DNA from: an uncultured Rhodospirillaceae bacterium
GTDB taxonomy: Bacteria > Pseudomonadota > Alphaproteobacteria > MPNO01 > UBA2964
Direction of reading: 5' to 3'
Length of the DNA: 32,335 bases
Assembly (NCBI GenBank): GCA_913052165.1
Contig: CAJXEC010000017.1
Location: 1 to 32,335, forward strand
The translations under genes were made by a program, and so were the position numbers. This document shows, one piece after another, positions 29,185-32,335 of this stretch; within the stretch, counting starts at the first letter, position 1; each line of letters begins with the position of its first letter. Below the pieces are notes generated by a model that searched no databases, had not been told where the DNA came from, and saw nothing but the letters and a program-made list of their open reading frames with translations.

Positions 29185-29417
29185 TTAAATACCGTAGAGG
29201 GCCGGTCTTCAGAATACCGGAAAATTTCAGTTGACCACGCGGGGCGTCTGGAGGGTATTGGGCAATCGCGCCAAAAGAGCTTTCTTGTTTCGTTTTTACA
29301 AAAGGTAAGAGGGCAGCCTCTCTGCTGTTTTATTGGCGATAGCGCCTCTTGATAAATTGCATCAACTTTGGGGTGTTCTTCGCGATCTGGCTTGATATTC
29401 CCCAGAAAATCGGTCAT
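29172..29417 (-). CDS. Short hypothetical protein (81 aa), possibly cotranscribed with ogt
   Basis: ATG-initiated ORF overlapping the ogt start by 13 bp; non-random-looking sequence (LFWRDCPIPSRRPAWSTEIFRYSED), family not recognised. Confidence 0.45.
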   Translation of the reverse strand: MTDFLGNIKPDREEHPKVDAIYQEALSPIKQQRGCPLTFCKNETRKLFWRDCPIPSRRPAWSTEIFRYSEDRPSTVFKCHR

Positions 29418-29628
29418 CAGTTTTTATGTCTTGTAATTTTCAAAGTTTTCTCGAGACACGATATGAAATCAGTTCCGACGCGCATGTCCTGATGATAGCA
29501 AAATTGGCTTTCGTTATTACTTGGCTTTGGCTACAGCTTCTGGGCTCCATGGCTGTTAATGTAAATGACTTTTTGCGAGCTGAGGCAGGTTGAGGTTTGT
29601 CTCGAGTGTTAGCTTATTGAGGAACATA

Positions 29629-29659
29629 TTGACATTGTATAGGCGCAGCTCGCTATAAG
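29629..29659 (+). promoter_or_regulatory. Candidate sigma70-type promoter for mnmE (TTGACA, 19 bp, TATAAG)
   Basis: TTGACA at 29629-29634 and TATAAG at 29654-29659, 40 bp before the mnmE start. Confidence 0.35.
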
Positions 29660-29698
29660 AAATAGCCAAAATAATTATGCGTTGGAGGAGGTGTAGGT

Positions 29699-31021
29699 TT
29701 GGCGTTAGATACGATATTTGCACTTTCGAGTGGGGCCGGTGTCTCCGGGGTCGCAATTATTCGTCTCTCCGGCGAGCTAGCCTTCGAGGCAGTTGCGGAT
29801 CTTACGAGATCCAGTTTGCCGCCCCCTCGACTTGCTTTAGTGAGAAAAATTTTCGAAAAATCAGGTGAGATTTTGGACGAAGGGCTGGTGATAAGGTTTC
29901 CATCGCCCGCTTCTTTTACCGGGGAAGATGTGGTAGAACTGCATGTTCACGGGGGAATCGCTACCGTTGATGCGATCCTTAAATCTCTGGCAGCCTTCGA
30001 TGGGCTGAGACTAGCGGAGCCAGGGGAGTTTACGCGACGAGCCTTTGAAAATGGTAAGTTGGATTTAACATCTGTTGAGGCGTTATCTGACTTGATTGCT
30101 GCGGAAACTGAGGCTCAAAGGTTACAAGCGCTGCGCCAACTAAGCGGGACTTTTGGAAAAAAATGCGACTTTTGGCGCGATGAGTTAATTGGTGTATTAG
30201 CCCATCTAGAGGCTTGGATAGATTTTCCCGAAGAAGATTTACCCGAACATTTAATAAAAGAAACAAAACACAATATATTGTATTTTAAGAACATTATTAG
30301 TCAATATATTGAAGATAATAAAGTCGGAGAGAGAATTCGTTCAGGCTTTTCGTTAGCAATTATAGGTCCGCCAAATGCAGGCAAATCAAGTCTCTTAAAC
30401 TTTTTTGCCGGTAGAGACGCGGCTATTGTCTCAAAGCAGGCGGGAACCACACGAGATGTTATTGAGGTAAGGTGTGCTATAGGCGGGCTGCCAGTCACAT
30501 TCTCAGACACTGCAGGGTTACGACAAAGTACGGATCAGATCGAGGAAGAGGGCGTAAAAAGGGCTTTATCTGTCTCAGCGGATGCAGATCTCCAGATCCT
30601 GGTGAGAGCACCTGATTGCCCCGAGTTAGAGGACTCTGGTTTTATCGCGGTGGCTGGTGATGGAAGGCCTCCTTCTATAGAAGTTTGGAACAAATCAGAT
30701 TTGGGAGCGTCTCCTGTTTCAGGAACGTTGAGCATATCTCTAAAAACTGGCAAGAATTGCGATCAATTGGTAAAAAAAATAGAGACTCAACTACAGGGAA
30801 TGTTACCCCGGGAGGGGTCCGCACCTCTGACGAGGCGGCGTCATCGGGAAGCCTTGGAAAGTTGTTTGATGCACCTTGATAGAGCGGCAGAAGGGTCGGA
30901 AATAGAGTTAATAGCCGAAGATATTAGATTGTCCACTCGGGCGATAGGTAAGATTACAGGGCATGTTGATGTGGAGGATATATTAGATCGACTATTTAAT
31001 GAATTTTGTATCGGAAAATAA
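29699..31021 (+). CDS. mnmE: tRNA uridine-5-carboxymethylaminomethyl(34) synthesis GTPase MnmE
   Basis: TIFALSSGAGVSGVAIIRLSG, Walker A IIGPPNAGKSSLLNFFAGRDAAIVSKQAGTTRDVIE, C-terminal DILDRLFNEFCIGK. TTG start with a GGAGGAGG SD. Confidence 0.98.
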   Translation: MALDTIFALSSGAGVSGVAIIRLSGELAFEAVADLTRSSLPPPRLALVRKIFEKSGEILDEGLVIRFPSPASFTGEDVVELHVHGGIATVDAILKSLAAFDGLRLAEPGEFTRRAFENGKLDLTSVEALSDLIAAETEAQRLQALRQLSGTFGKKCDFWRDELIGVLAHLEAWIDFPEEDLPEHLIKETKHNILYFKNIISQYIEDNKVGERIRSGFSLAIIGPPNAGKSSLLNFFAGRDAAIVSKQAGTTRDVIEVRCAIGGLPVTFSDTAGLRQSTDQIEEEGVKRALSVSADADLQILVRAPDCPELEDSGFIAVAGDGRPPSIEVWNKSDLGASPVSGTLSISLKTGKNCDQLVKKIETQLQGMLPREGSAPLTRRRHREALESCLMHLDRAAEGSEIELIAEDIRLSTRAIGKITGHVDVEDILDRLFNEFCIGK

Positions 31022-31023
31022 GA

Positions 31024-31039
31024 CGTTTCACGTGAAACA
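31024..31039. promoter_or_regulatory. parS: parS centromere site (ParB-binding palindrome)
   Basis: CGTTTCACGTGAAACA; the 14-bp core GTTTCACGTGAAAC (31025-31038) is a perfect palindrome and the 16-mer matches TGTTTCACGTGAAACA at 15/16; between mnmE and mnmG. Confidence 0.88.
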
Positions 31040-31099
31040 CTCGGATTTCCATCACCCGGGTCGTTTTGTCATCTCATGGAATGGTGTAGAAGTGATGTC

Positions 31100-32335
31100 A
31101 TGAGTGAATTCGAGGTTATTGTTATTGGAGGGGGCCACGCCGGCTGTGAGGGAGCTGCAGCCGCTGCCCGGGTCGGAGCCAAGACCCTTTTGCTCACCCA
31201 TAAAATTGAAACTATAGGCGAAATGTCGTGCAACCCGGCCATTGGAGGCCTGGCAAAGGGCCAAATGGTGCGCGAGATAGATGCTCTTGATGGCGTCATG
31301 GGTCGGGTTATTGATCGTTCCGGCATTCAATTTCGGGTATTGAATGCGAGTAAAGGGGCGGCCGTGCGAGGGCCTCGGGCGCAGGCCGATCGGAAGTTAT
31401 ATCGCGAGGCCATGCAAGAAATTCTTCTCCAACAGGATAACCTTGAAATAAGGAAAGCGGAGGTAGCCGACCTTTTGGTCGAGAGTAATCGGGTAAATGG
31501 TGTAATCACAGAAACTGGGGAAGAGTTCACTGCCGGAGCGGTGATCTTAACGACAGGGACATTTTTGGGGGGCCTCATACATATCGGGGAGGAGAAAAGG
31601 CCTGCGGGTCGTTATGGGGAGGCCCCGACTAATGGACTATCTCAAACTTTGTCGAGCTTTGGCTTTTCTCTTGGTAGATTGAAGACGGGCACGCCTCCTA
31701 GGCTTGATGGCAGAACGATAAATTGGTCGATGTTGGCTGAGCAAAAGGGCGATACCCCCCCTAGACCGTTTTCGTTCCTCAATAAGGAAATTCTTGTTCC
31801 CCAAATTTCCTGTTTTATTACTGGCACCACTCCGGAAAGTCATGAGCTCATCAGAAGGAATTTGGATCGGGCCCCAATTTATAGCGGCCAAATAGGATCG
31901 ACAGGCCCAAGATATTGTCCTTCTATAGAAGACAAAATTGTCCGGTTTTCGGATAAGACGAGACATCAGATTTTTTTGGAACCAGAAGGTCTCGAAGATC
32001 ATACGGTTTATCCAAATGGCATTTCGACAAGCTTGCCCAAAGACGTGCAGCTTGAATTATTAAAAACTATTCCGGGGCTCGAGCGGGCGACGATGCTCCG
32101 GCCGGGTTACGCGATAGAGTATGACTATGTTGATCCAAGGGAGCTTTCTGAGACTCTAGAGACAAAAAAGTTGTCTCGGCTTTTTTTAGCTGGACAGATT
32201 AATGGAACGACCGGTTATGAGGAGGCGGCAGGTCAAGGCGTGGTGGCGGGAATTAATGCCGCTCTTCGGTGCGTTGGGGGTGATCGGTTTATTCTTGATC
32301 GCGCAGGCAGTTATATCGGTGTTATGATTGATGAT
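31100..32335 (+). CDS. mnmG: tRNA uridine-5-carboxymethylaminomethyl(34) synthesis enzyme MnmG, N-terminal part (runs off the window; not in the ORF track)
   Basis: [107 protein letters not shown]. Confidence 0.98.
   Translation, partial: MSEFEVIVIGGGHAGCEGAAAAARVGAKTLLLTHKIETIGEMSCNPAIGGLAKGQMVREIDALDGVMGRVIDRSGIQFRVLNASKGAAVRGPRAQADRKLYREAMQEILLQQDNLEIRKAEVADLLVESNRVNGVITETGEEFTAGAVILTTGTFLGGLIHIGEEKRPAGRYGEAPTNGLSQTLSSFGFSLGRLKTGTPPRLDGRTINWSMLAEQKGDTPPRPFSFLNKEILVPQISCFITGTTPESHELIRRNLDRAPIYSGQIGSTGPRYCPSIEDKIVRFSDKTRHQIFLEPEGLEDHTVYPNGISTSLPKDVQLELLKTIPGLERATMLRPGYAIEYDYVDPRELSETLETKKLSRLFLAGQINGTTGYEEAAGQGVVAGINAALRCVGGDRFILDRAGSYIGVMIDD

Noticed and set aside
1-32335. Mobile elements, CRISPR arrays, tRNAs, rRNAs, toxin-antitoxin or phage defence cassettes
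   Set aside because: No transposase or integrase motifs, direct-repeat arrays, tRNA-like structures or defence-protein motifs were seen; gene order matches a conserved alphaproteobacterial origin-proximal region.

Overview
This 32 kb window is a chromosomal core region of an alphaproteobacterium. It is almost entirely housekeeping genes: partial dnaK, grpE, hrcA, rph, rdgB, hemW, an LpoA-like lipoprotein, rsmI, a BON-domain lipoprotein, gshB, a his cluster (hisE/F/A/H/B with embedded HIT, GNAT and DUF2628 genes), hslVU, Smr, mltA, a Tim44-like gene, fxsA, secB, dnaQ, coaE, aroE, maf, hemE, hemH, hemJ, rho, a quinone oxidoreductase, ogt, mnmE and partial mnmG. I found no mobile element, CRISPR array, rRNA, tRNA or defence/biosynthetic cassette, and no convincing new multigene system. 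The strongest non-genic signals concern replication and segregation. The AT-rich ~500 bp gap between divergent maf and hemE carries a cluster of DnaA-box-like 9-mers, including an exact inverted pair, plus an A/T-only tract. This makes it a good oriC candidate in the hemE-adjacent position known from Caulobacter. About 7.5 kb away, a 14-bp perfect parS palindrome (GTTTCACGTGAAAC) lies between mnmE and mnmG. Secondary points are a short upstream ORF and stacked hairpins before gshB, a 29-aa tandem duplication in the LpoA-like lipoprotein, an empty yraN slot, overlapping convergent stop codons of hslU and smr, and an unassigned 81-aa ORF coupled to ogt. No computation or database search was run; identifications are from recognised protein motifs.
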